Shown here piece after piece: positions 10,400 to 20,302 of a DNA stretch of 64,000 nucleotides. Where the stretch lies: the NCBI GenBank assembly GCA_001839685.1, contig MLAK01000563.1:1-64000 (forward strand), given 5' to 3'. Made by a program: the position numbers and the translations under genes. Source of the stretch: Tritrichomonas foetus (taxonomy: Eukaryota > Parabasalia > Tritrichomonadida > Tritrichomonadidae). The notes beneath the pieces are model-generated. The model was not told the origin of the DNA. It ran no database searches and saw only the letters and a list, made by a program, of their open reading frames with translations. Within the stretch, counting starts at the first letter, position 1. Each line of letters opens with the position of its first letter.

Positions 10400-10909
10400 C
10401 TAAATTCCTTCAAATATATAACTGGTATTAAAAATAGAGGCATCCCATAGCTGATTATCATCGAAAATCTTATATAGGTCTTCTTCTGGAAAGATCTGTT
10501 CGAAGGCGTCTGAAGGTGATGAATTGACGATATCTTCATCGTCTTCTGATTTCTTATCAGAAGCTTCTTCAAAATGGAATGAGTTTGATTTGATATACTT
10601 TCTTGAGTTATATCTATTCTTTACATTGTTGTGGCTTCTTCGTGGGAAGTATTTTGATATCAACTTCCATTTCTTGCCAAATTCATTAATCTTTTGGAAG
10701 AGAAGCTGATCCTCTTCAACAGTCCAGGGATCATTGGACAATGCTGGATTCAAATAGTTTTGAAATCGATCTCTACATTGTTTTGCAGTTCTTCCTTCCA
10801 TTTTTAATGCGATTTTATTCCATCTGTGCGCTCCTTCTTGAATTACTAACTTCCTAAGAAGATCATCTTCTTGGGCAGAGAATTTGATATGCCTTTTTTG
10901 TTTCATCAT
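10400..10909 (-). CDS. R2R3 Myb-like DNA-binding protein
   Basis: A 169-residue nuclear DNA-binding protein. Two SANT/Myb repeats fill residues about 5-108: FSAQEDDLLRKLVIQEGAHRWNKIA then GRTAKQCRDRFQNYLNP, and WTVEEDQLLFQKINEFGKKW then RSHNNVKNRYNSR. The C-terminal 60 residues are acidic (KKSEDDEDIVNSS) and could activate transcription (inference). Trichomonad Myb proteins bind TAACGA-type elements in promoters. The codon before the chosen ATG is TTG (10910-10912); an ATG doublet gives a start at 10909 or 10906. Confidence 0.88.
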   Translation of the reverse strand: MMKQKRHIKFSAQEDDLLRKLVIQEGAHRWNKIALKMEGRTAKQCRDRFQNYLNPALSNDPWTVEEDQLLFQKINEFGKKWKLISKYFPRRSHNNVKNRYNSRKYIKSNSFHFEEASDKKSEDDEDIVNSSPSDAFEQIFPEEDLYKIFDDNQLWDASIFNTSYIFEGI

Positions 10910-11894
10910 CAAATAAGAAAAATACTCTCAGTTCACTTTTATCTCAAAGTGTCACAATGTACTGATTTTATTAAAAGGTTCACTACATTGAAAATAGATT
11001 GGTTTTAACTTTTTGAAGCTATGTGTGGTTGATTTGTGAGAGTTTTTTTGAACTGCTTTTTTTGTGTGATTGAAGATATTGAAATAAACCACATTCCAAC
11101 GTAAAAATGCTAACACAAGGATTTATTATGTATTATGGAGTCAGCTTATCATAGGTGATAGAAAAACAAAAATGAACAATGTAACTTTTTGATAAAAAAC
11201 TTGATCCCAGTTTTGAATAAAAAAGTCCGAACAGATAAAATATTTCCTCATAAATTTGAGTAATTAAGAAAAATTCTATTAGATCAGAAAAGAAAAAAAC
11301 TTTTCTAAGATTCATTTCTGTGATTTCAACAATAATTGATTCGCATTTTATTCATGCATATACACATGTTTATCTTCAACAAGTTATTCCTGTCATTTAG
11401 CCAAAAAAAAAAAATCCAAATATTAGATATCATACTTTTTTATTAACATGTTTAATAAATATCTTATGCATACATAGAATGTATTACATACCATATTTAC
11501 TCACATTTTGGGTCATATATTTCCTATTATACAGATAATTTTTATTATTGAAAATAGAAAATAATTCAAAGTTATATTTTTCAATTATTTTGATTATCAA
11601 GCATGACTATATCATTTATCCAATTACGCTGACGTAATAGCCCAAATATAAGGCAATGATCATTTTTTTCATATAAAAAGAAGAGTTGGAGATAATCACC
11701 TGGACAAATAATTAAAACATCATGTAAATATCACGATATATACATGTATGAATCTAAATGTTAACATTCAAGAAAACATGAATTCATAGTTTTTTTTATA
11801 AAAAAAAAATGGTTAGATTTAATAGGCCAAAAATATCATACAAAAAGTTATAACTAACCAAATAACTATAGAGTTCCCAATTTCGGAAAACTTC
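10910..11894. other. divergent intergenic region
   Basis: About 985 bp between the divergent Myb and DEAD-box helicase genes. It is very A+T-rich with homopolymer runs. Open frames here are short and have no protein-like composition. Nothing else recognised. Confidence 0.45.
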
Positions 11895-13274
11895 ATGTTA
11901 GATGGACGTGCTCCTTTTTCTGTCATGAATATTCATCCAGCATTAAAACAAGGTCTTATAGATTCTGCTCACTATAGGTCTACACCTATTCAAGAGCAAG
12001 CAATAATTCATTTTTTTCATAATGATCCATTAATTTTATTTTCACCATCAGGAACTGGCAAAACTTGTGCTTTTTCAATTTTAATGCTTGAGTTAATTGC
12101 ACGTAAATATTTTGATAAACAATGGGAAAGACCACCCAGCGTAATAAAAGGTGGAATTCTTGGTTTAATTTTGGTTCATTCACCAGAATTGAGTCAACAA
12201 GTTGCCAAAGAACTTCAATCTATTAGCCGGCATTTGCCATTATCGATATTCCCGATTATTAGTTCAATTAAGCTTGAGGAAGATTGGGAAGAAATAAACA
12301 CAGCAAATATAGTTGTAGCTACTCCTGGAATAGTAGCTAAACTTTTATCCAAGAAAAAATTAAAATTATATTATCTAATGTCGATAGTTATAGATGAATG
12401 GGATAAAATGTTAAATGATGATGGACTTAACCATAATATTAGTCAAATTTTACAGAGACCAATGCCTGAAATCAAACAACATATTTGTGCATCTGCAACA
12501 ATCAGTCAAGAAGCATATTCGAAATTAATAAAATTATTACCTTTTCAATGGAGTCTTCTAAGATCCACAATTATTGACAATTCTGGTAGGAAATGTATAA
12601 ATATGATTTGTCGTGCAGGTTCATTTAATAAGAGAGTTAATACAATTATTGAAATGTTTCGTTTAGTTGAATTTCATCAAGCTTTAATATTTTGTAACAT
12701 TCACCAACTTTCAAAAGGCGCTGAAGAAGCATTAAACGAAGCTGGTTTTCCTTGTGCTTTTATTTCTTCACAAATGGATCAACGTGAAAGACTTGATCGA
12801 ATAGCAGAGTTTAGGGATCTTCAGCTTCGTTGTTTAATCACTACAGACATTGCTGCACGTGGTCTTGATATTCTGAACGTTAATTTGGTTATCTCACTTG
12901 ATTTTCCATATGATAATGAAACATTTTTGCATCGAATTGGACGTGCTGGGAGGTTTATGACAAATCAAGTATCACTCACATTTTATAAAAGAAGCGAAAG
13001 TAAAAAAATTACTCAACTTCATCAAACTTTGGGAATTGATTTTTCAATATATGATAAAAATCATCCAGTTAAATTTTCGCTTCCTTTATTGGAAAATGAA
13101 CTTCACATTCAAAATTATTTAAAGCTTGTCCAAATCGCGGAAAAAGTGAGAGAAGATGAAGAAAATGCAGAAAAAGATAAAAATGTAATACCGATGATGT
13201 TTTATTGTGAAAAAGATAACGAATACTGGGATAACTACCATGATATTTGTCAAAAATATAAACCTCCTTTTTAA
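11895..13274 (+). CDS. DEAD-box-type RNA helicase with DEWD motif II (DDX20/Gemin3-like)
   Basis: A 459-residue superfamily 2 RNA helicase. Motifs in order: Q motif (STPIQEQA, 29-36), Walker A SPSGTGKT (50-57), VATPGI (141-146), motif II DEWD (167-170) instead of DEAD, SAT (200-202), TTDIAARGLD (316-325) and HRIGRAGR (346-353). The stretch from HQALIFCNIH to GRAGRF resembles DDX20 (Gemin3), the SMN-complex helicase, more than other families as I recall them. It lacks the long C-terminal extension of animal DDX20. Motif II retains D, E and the final D, so ATPase activity is possible. The stop lies in a TTTAAACTAAATAAA context. The orthology to DDX20 is tentative; membership of the helicase family is firm. 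Confidence 0.85.
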   Translation: MLDGRAPFSVMNIHPALKQGLIDSAHYRSTPIQEQAIIHFFHNDPLILFSPSGTGKTCAFSILMLELIARKYFDKQWERPPSVIKGGILGLILVHSPELSQQVAKELQSISRHLPLSIFPIISSIKLEEDWEEINTANIVVATPGIVAKLLSKKKLKLYYLMSIVIDEWDKMLNDDGLNHNISQILQRPMPEIKQHICASATISQEAYSKLIKLLPFQWSLLRSTIIDNSGRKCINMICRAGSFNKRVNTIIEMFRLVEFHQALIFCNIHQLSKGAEEALNEAGFPCAFISSQMDQRERLDRIAEFRDLQLRCLITTDIAARGLDILNVNLVISLDFPYDNETFLHRIGRAGRFMTNQVSLTFYKRSESKKITQLHQTLGIDFSIYDKNHPVKFSLPLLENELHIQNYLKLVQIAEKVREDEENAEKDKNVIPMMFYCEKDNEYWDNYHDICQKYKPPF

Positions 13275-13592
13275 ACTAAATAAAAAATATGATCACATGA
13301 GTTATTTTTATGATTCAATTCTTCATATAATTGCACTAGAATTGAATCGTAAAATTAATAAGGCCATTTTTTGCGATATCAGAGGCACAAAAGTCGTGTT
13401 TCTGATTTATATGTTGTTATTTATATAAAAGTTCAATATAGCATTGAATTAGAATATATTAATTATTGTTTTAAGAATCTAGAAATTCTCTATTAATTCC
13501 TCCATATTTTGATGTTAGAATCTTTTGATATTATAATTTGATGCTATTCATAACCTTCCAAATATGCATGATGTTTCTCAATTCATTTCATA

Positions 13593-13745
13593 TCAATTCT
13601 GAGTTTCCAGCAAAATATATGGAGTAATAGTAGATTTTCCAATTCCAGATGATCCTGTGAGAAAAATATTCTGGAATTCGATATCGAATGTTTGTGAATT
13701 TTTAAGAAAATAAATTTGGGAATCATTAGTGTCTAGGGAATCAGG
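13593..13745 (-). pseudogene. relic of a P-loop NTPase
   Basis: A 50-codon open stretch bounded by stops and with no start codon. It translates with a clean Walker A motif, IFLTGSSGIGKSTITPYIL, preceded by a hydrophilic segment. The G-x-x-G-I-G-K-S form preceded by hydrophobic residues is typical of the NTPases of crinkler-like, retrotransposon-hotspot-like and NACHT-like proteins; which one is not decidable from this length. No other NTPase motif was found around it. It is a dead fragment. Confidence 0.5.
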
Positions 13746-15030
13746 CTAAAATGATGAATATGAATTTTCGAGAAAAAAAATTCATAGGAATTAAATACTT
13801 TGCAAGAAAAAGCCGAACGGACTTGACAAATTGAAAATTAATTCTTCGAATGTAAAATCGAATATTTTGGTGATTTTTTTCCATATACAATTTTGCAAAG
13901 GCACAGCATTATTTCCAGTAAATTTAAAATGTGAGATCTCAAATCATCTATTGTTCTCGGTTATTGACAAAATTCGATTTATCCATTGTGAATTTTTTTT
14001 TAGTTGAGATATGATATGTGAAATATATTGTATACTATAAATATTTGTTTAAAAGAATTTTTCATTGTTCAATTTTGAAATAAAGCCCAAAACAAATTTA
14101 CAATGTCGTCTATTGAAAAACTCGTAGATACATTGAAAAATTAATTCAAATAATATTGCTTTTTATCCGAGTTCCACAATGTAAAAATGCAATTATATCT
14201 GTAACCATGTGCGTGTTTTTATTTTTGGCTGTATTGGATATTATTTGAGTTTCTCTCTTGTTATAAAATTGATTTTACTTCATGAATACTTTCGGTCGTT
14301 CCTCTAAAAATGGGTTGACAGACATTAGAGATGACTAATAAAAATAAAGGATTGGAATTTGGCAGAATATGAATGCGATAAATAATCATTTTTCTTTGTT
14401 GAAAATATTTATCTTTCTCTCAATTACTATTTTGAAGATGAAATAATCATTCAATCAGTTTCAGATAGTATATTTCGCGAAATAATATACATAATAACGA
14501 TCACATTTTTTTCACCTGGCCATCAAAATAAACGTTTGTCATACCCCATTAACTTTTTCGGAATATTATTAATTTGAATGCAGACGAATTGTTCGATATC
14601 TTCGAATCTACACAAACTCATATCATATAATTGGGTTACAAATTATTTTTAATATATATATAACAATAACTATTTCTAAAAACCTTCTATAAACAAAATA
14701 TTGGAAATGAATTAATGGTAACTTTTCAAAAGACTATATTCAAAAAATTGAATAAGATTATGAAATGAAACAATAATGATATAACCAAATGCTCAGGAAG
14801 AAGAGTTATTCTTCTATGCAAGATAAATGAAAGCAAAATATGCATAGCATGTAATAAAACAATAAAGTTCTTACGATCATGCTTTCATTCTTTCGAAACA
14901 TACAAATAACAATGAGTGAGACAAAAAAACTATGAATAATTGAATAGACTTTAGCTGTGTGATTGACAATAGGTTTCAATTGTTTGTTTGCTTTTTGATT
15001 ACTTTACATCGACATAAAGATCGATGTATC

Positions 15031-15327
15031 AAAAAGTTATTAATATTTCCATTTTCTTTTTTTATCTGAAGAATTCTGAGCTCAAAATCGATAGCTTAAG
15101 AAAAAAGTATCATTCAAAGGTCAAATAATTTTCATTTCCAGGTCAATATCCATCAGATTGAAAAAAATCGTTTGAAAGAAAAAGTTTTGTAAATTGAGAA
15201 TCATTAATGAAAAAGTATCCAAAAAACTTTCTAATCAACAAATGATATTATAAATTATTCAATTTAATCATAAATATTAGAAATTATTCAAAAAGTTTAT
15301 GATGATACGAAATTTGAATAAAAAAGT
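15031..15327 (+). promoter_or_regulatory. cluster of six AAAAAGT elements
   Basis: AAAAAGT occurs on the coding strand at 15031, 15102, 15179, 15210, 15290 and 15321, directly upstream of the ATG at 15364. The same word is clustered upstream of the actin-related gene. A regulatory role is inference. Confidence 0.4.
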
Positions 15328-15363
15328 TATAAAAAATATAAATTAAAATCGAAATTCAGGATA

Positions 15364-18300
15364 ATGTCGACGTCCACGATCTTTAATATTTTTTCTCCTG
15401 AACCAATGCCAGTCGAATTTTCTCAGGCACTTCTTTCCATTTTCGATTCGGATACTGTTAATCACGAATTTGTCAAAGAATTAGTTTTCTCGCTCGCCAC
15501 AAGGACTGCCGATCCAATGCTCCAGTATCTCTGCAGCGGCGCCACATATTTTGCTCATGGCGTCGTCGGATACTCCTCCTTATTGACAGCTCTCATCCCA
15601 CTCGATCTCCAGGGTCAACTGAATCACCTGAAGACCTTTTTGGATGCTCTTCCAGCTGTGTTCACACGCGCTGTCAATCAGTTGAACACATATGTTGATA
15701 CTCTCAATTTACAATTACCTCTCTCTCTCCAACAACTGCGCAGCAGCCTTGCCAACCCAGTCAAAAACGTTCAGCATACACTTCAGTACCTTATCGTTTT
15801 TTACAATATCGACCAATACGTTCAAGCCGGAAAGGAAGAATATTCAACAACTTTATTTAACGCAGTTCGTATCTGCATTGCCTGGATTAGCGCAATTGCT
15901 TCTTACCTTCGTCTCAACTCCCTCGCACTTGCCCATACTGCTGTTGAAGCTCTTGAACGAACAGGAAAGAGCGATTCAGATTTAATCCCAAGCATTCAGT
16001 CATCCTTCGGTGTCGTGAATACATTCTCACCATCAGCTATCGATATTTCTCACTACCAACCACTCCTTCAATCAGCTGCCGTCATCATTACCACACTCAT
16101 TCCATATATCGATAAACTTGTTCAAGGTTTACCAGAAAATCATGAATTCACACACATTGTTAAGTTCAAGGATGACGCTTTGACATACATGAACCTTCTC
16201 CAGAGTGCCCTTGATAGAGTTCGTGGAATCCCACCAGAAGTTGTCCAGCAAGACGCCAGTATTTTCATTCAGAACCTTTACTCAACAGTTGATTACTTTG
16301 CCAAGGCACTTTCCGAACAACCAGACATGTTCCCATCCTTACAATCTGATTTGAAGCTCCAAGCGTTCATTGCTTTCCTTCTCTTCGATGTGTTAAAGGC
16401 TGCCGATACAACAAAGCTTAAGCATCTCTTCAGCCAACTTTACTCACTTGATAACTTAACAGACATTGTCAACAAGTCTACAGAAATCCAAGAAGAAATG
16501 CAAGTTGTTAATCAGGCAATTTATGGTGTCTTCCAACAACAAACAACTCAATCTGCAGAAACAAAGACAACAACAACAAAGAAAGAAGTTATTAAGCAAA
16601 CAATTGTCGAGGTTGTTAAAACTGAGCAAGTTGTTTCACCTAAACCAGAAAAAACTAAGCCAGCTCCACCAAAGGTTGAAGAAGTTAAGCCAACTGGACC
16701 AATTATCGATCCACCAAGAAAGATCGATCCAAGCTTCTACACACTTGACTTCCACAACACTTCAATGCTCACAAACGCTCTCGCACTCATCACCAACATC
16801 GAAGCAAGAGAATCAACAATTGCTGACATTAATGAGTTTTTGAATAATCCTGAAAACGCATTAAATAGAAACAAACTTGAAGATTCCGTCAGAAAAGTTC
16901 TCGTGATGCGTGCTGAAAACCAATATCAATTGGATATCGCAGCAATTGCAGCCATGAACGAACAAACCATGTTCGAAAAAAGCTTAGAAATTGCTACAGT
17001 TGTTCCAATTTATGCCGGAACTGAACAAGAAGAAATTCATAAACTTGTCTTACCACTTTACCTCCAACAAGATCGTGAAACCGTCGTTCAAGCAGTTAGA
17101 GTCCTTCTCACTCACCTCACCTACATCATCCCACTCAGACAAAGAGTCGACTCTATTGTTAAAATCATCAAGAACGAAGCCAGAAGTGTTGAACCTGAAA
17201 TCTCCGAGACTGTCAAAATTTTCCAAATCAAGAGTCGTGCAAAAGGAGGATCAGATCGTGAAAAGGAAATCTTTGACCTTGCAACATTCCTTGCATATGC
17301 CGATTCAACTCGCATTGGTGAATTCTGTGAATATAATGTTCAACAATGGCTCACCCACATTCGCCAACGCTTAACAATGGAACAAACACGTCAAATTACT
17401 TACGATATGGTCAAAAGCTGCATTGTAACAGCTACAGTCAAACAATGTTATGATGTCAATGTAATGAGATGCTGTAACATTTCATTAGAGGCTCTTGATG
17501 AATATCTTGAAAAGCAAGGTGATTCATATCGTCTTAAACTTATCGGTACACTTTGTCTTTTACCAACAGAATTCAAACCATGTGGATCCATGGATATTGA
17601 ATGGGCTTCAACATTGTGCCTTATTACACCAACAGCCTTAAACGATCTTATTTCGATCAGCTCATCAAGCCTTGAAAGCCACCTTTCATACACTTATAGC
17701 CTTCAAACTGAAGAAGAAGCTGAGCGTGCTAAAAACAAGAACAGCGCCAAAGGTTTAATGGCACAATCTTCAAGTTCTTCATCATCTGATGAAGATGATG
17801 AACCAAGAATCATCTACGAAGATGTCGTTGAAGAAGAAGAAATTGGTGAACCAGAAATCATTGAAGATGTTGAAGAAGTCACAATTGAAGAAGAAGAAGA
17901 TGTCGCAGAAGACTTCTCAATGAATGACGAACTTATGAAAGCCAGAACACTTGAATATGTTCGTAATGCACTTCGACTTCTTAAACAATATAACGATGCT
18001 GCAATGAACCTTGAAGCTGCACTCGTGAATGCTCGTTTTGAATCCTTCTATCTTTGCGCTTATGATTTAATTAAAATGGTACCAAAACAAGATGCAGATA
18101 AATTAAATGAAATCTTACAAACATCTTCTTCAATTGCTAAACAAATCATTGGCTACAATGATCGATCTTCTGTTTCACAGCTCGAATCCTCAATCGGCTT
18201 CCTTCGTCAATTGAAACACTCACTTACTGGAAAAAGTTCATCATCAATTGTTATTTCTGAACTTGTGCTTCTTCAATCATATTCAGATCAACTTTATTCA

Positions 18301-18873
18301 CTCATTGAAGCTGATCCAAGCGACCTTCTTCTCAATACTTATGATCCATTCAAGAAACAAGTTGTTATTGAGTCTCGCGAAGTTTTGAAATCAATTAGAA
18401 TTCTTTCAAGAAGAGCAATTAAATTAATTCAACAACTTAATGATGTTTCACACTGGAAACCACTCGTTAAGGCAATTGCACAAACATCTGAATCAGTTCA
18501 GTTGTTCTACCTCTACGTCAGAAACACGGAACATGATGATGATATTCTTCGATCAGTTGTTTCAAACGGTTGCAGAAAGATGCAATCAGCACTTTCATGC
18601 ATGGTCATGCTTATTCCGAAGTCACTTCCAGATGATTACAATGAAATTAGAAGCCTTAATGCTGACATTGTGTCACACCTCGATTATATGATCGATATGT
18701 CCGAACAAAAGGTCTTCAACACAAAGGCCTCCCCACAACAACAAAAGGAGACTACGGTCGAAACTACTGCAATTCTCACTGAAAAGAGATTGGATGCAGA
18801 AGCCCTTGTTATCAAGAGGAGGAAAGAGCTTTCTGATGCGGAAGCCGAAGTTCAGAGGCTGAAGGCTTCTTAA
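15364..18873 (+). CDS. large alpha-helical protein, possibly talin/vinculin-like
   Basis: An 1,169-residue protein that is helical almost throughout. Residues 1-390 are helix-bundle-like. A Thr/Lys/Pro-rich linker (about 395-450; TKTTTTKK, KPEKTKPAPPK) is followed by a second helical block to about 795. A Ser and Asp/Glu-rich linker (about 798-865; SSSSSSSDEDDE, EEEEDVAED) leads to a third helical block, ending in a charged helix (LTEKRLDAEALVIKRRKEL). Three bundles joined by flexible linkers with a charged terminal helix recall talin or HIP1R rods with an I/LWEQ actin-binding end, but I see no decisive motif. No membrane segment or signal peptide is apparent. Codon use is relatively GC-rich, suggesting high expression. 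Existence as a gene is firm; function is open. Confidence 0.8.
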   Translation: MSTSTIFNIFSPEPMPVEFSQALLSIFDSDTVNHEFVKELVFSLATRTADPMLQYLCSGATYFAHGVVGYSSLLTALIPLDLQGQLNHLKTFLDALPAVFTRAVNQLNTYVDTLNLQLPLSLQQLRSSLANPVKNVQHTLQYLIVFYNIDQYVQAGKEEYSTTLFNAVRICIAWISAIASYLRLNSLALAHTAVEALERTGKSDSDLIPSIQSSFGVVNTFSPSAIDISHYQPLLQSAAVIITTLIPYIDKLVQGLPENHEFTHIVKFKDDALTYMNLLQSALDRVRGIPPEVVQQDASIFIQNLYSTVDYFAKALSEQPDMFPSLQSDLKLQAFIAFLLFDVLKAADTTKLKHLFSQLYSLDNLTDIVNKSTEIQEEMQVVNQAIYGVFQQQTTQSAETKTTTTKKEVIKQTIVEVVKTEQVVSPKPEKTKPAPPKVEEVKPTGPIIDPPRKIDPSFYTLDFHNTSMLTNALALITNIEARESTIADINEFLNNPENALNRNKLEDSVRKVLVMRAENQYQLDIAAIAAMNEQTMFEKSLEIATVVPIYAGTEQEEIHKLVLPLYLQQDRETVVQAVRVLLTHLTYIIPLRQRVDSIVKIIKNEARSVEPEISETVKIFQIKSRAKGGSDREKEIFDLATFLAYADSTRIGEFCEYNVQQWLTHIRQRLTMEQTRQITYDMVKSCIVTATVKQCYDVNVMRCCNISLEALDEYLEKQGDSYRLKLIGTLCLLPTEFKPCGSMDIEWASTLCLITPTALNDLISISSSSLESHLSYTYSLQTEEEAERAKNKNSAKGLMAQSSSSSSSDEDDEPRIIYEDVVEEEEIGEPEIIEDVEEVTIEEEEDVAEDFSMNDELMKARTLEYVRNALRLLKQYNDAAMNLEAALVNARFESFYLCAYDLIKMVPKQDADKLNEILQTSSSIAKQIIGYNDRSSVSQLESSIGFLRQLKHSLTGKSSSSIVISELVLLQSYSDQLYSLIEADPSDLLLNTYDPFKKQVVIESREVLKSIRILSRRAIKLIQQLNDVSHWKPLVKAIAQTSESVQLFYLYVRNTEHDDDILRSVVSNGCRKMQSALSCMVMLIPKSLPDDYNEIRSLNADIVSHLDYMIDMSEQKVFNTKASPQQQKETTVETTAILTEKRLDAEALVIKRRKELSDAEAEVQRLKAS

Positions 18874-20302
18874 TGAATCACCATAAATAATTTAACTCAT
18901 TCATTTTTTTATTTATATTTATAGTTTTCTATTTGATTTTTTGCTATTTTATCATCCATTTAATGAAACCATTAATTTAAATGTCAAATAAATAGGCAGT
19001 AATAGTTTTTCCTTCTTCATACATCAGCACCTTTCATAAATTTGTCAGTGATTATTAAATTATTTGAATAATGATTCTAGTTTCAAGTTAAACCACATTT
19101 ATCTGGGATGTATCTTTCACAAATGATAATCCTATGTTTAGAATAGCGCTTCGGTTTAATTTAATATGGTAATAGACTTGGTTCTGGCGATTTGTGATAT
19201 AGATGCAATTTATTAGTAATATATTCATGTCTTATGGGAATTTGATTTAAAACAATGGAATTTATTTGAAAGAGAAAAATGCGATTTGATATTTGGTTCA
19301 TTTCTATGATTTTTATATGGGTATTAAATAAAATGATCAACATTAACTAGAATATCAAGATAAAACAATTCTGACTAGATTCAGAGTGATTTTCTCTCAT
19401 ATTTCATTAGCATTTTATCGGCTTATTAACGTCAGGTTTCTAAATCTCCACTTTTTGCATATGCTTACAATAATTGAATTCTTTCCAACGATTAGGATCA
19501 CAGAATTTTTATTCTATACTTCTGAATTTTCATTCAATTAGCAGTATTTTATATTTCGAAGCACATATGCTATTAATAGCATTTTATTATAAATTCATGA
19601 GAAAAAAAATCATATTACCTCAAATCAAGTAATTTCCAAATTAGGAACGATAAGTTGTTATTTTGGCTTTATTTCTCATTCAAGAGCATAACAATACTTT
19701 TTTCCATTAGCAATAAGAAAATGTCATGAGATAATAAAGATAAACCTGTAACATTCAAAAAATGAATCTATACAAAATTTGATTGATCCCTCAAAGCACC
19801 TATCGTATCTTTTTATCGACTAGTTTATTTCCACAACTAAAAATTGTCTATACATTCCAAGAGCTTTTTATTTCTTAATTTAATGTCAGAATTCCTCATG
19901 TTGAATGAATTTGACAAAATGGATAATATTCGTCATTTCATTCGTGACCAAAGAGACGTTTTTTGTTTTCAGATGAGGTATATTTCACCTAAATGGCCTT
20001 CTTCTTTTGACCTTGGGATAGGGCTGAACTTTTATGATCCTATTCAAATATTTGAATGTATTTCCTAATTTTATTTGAATGTATTTATAGAATTTATTTG
20101 AGTATATTATTGAATTGTGAAAACTCACGAAAAATGAAAAAAATTCACCTACCTTGGGATGTCAATTCATGATTATTCAATTCGAATTACTTTCCAATTC
20201 AATTTCCTTATTTACATATTCTCAAAAATTCTTGATGGTATTCATTATCAATCTTCACAAACAAATTTTCAACAAACATATCAGATATTTGGAAAAATAT
20301 AA
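18874..20302. other. 1.4-kb intergenic region
   Basis: An A+T-rich region between the helical-protein and MATE genes. A 74-codon open frame (19844-20068, TTG-initiated) has a somewhat protein-like second half but no ATG and no recognisable family, so it is not called. Two TTCACCT words occur near 19986 and 20144. Confidence 0.45.

Larger units (their letters stand above)
13275..15363. other. 2.1-kb gene-poor region
   Basis: A long A+T-rich stretch between the helicase and the large helical-protein gene. It contains one P-loop NTPase relic (13593-13745, minus). In its last 340 bp it carries six AAAAAGT words (15031-15327) leading into the next gene. Nothing else recognised. Confidence 0.5.

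Noticed and set aside
15364..18873. Firm assignment of the helical protein as talin
   Set aside because: No FERM, vinculin or I/LWEQ motif could be shown with certainty, so only a tentative label is given.
19844..20068. 74-codon frame upstream of the MATE gene
   Set aside because: It lacks an ATG at its start and shows no recognisable family; kept only as a remark on the intergenic region.
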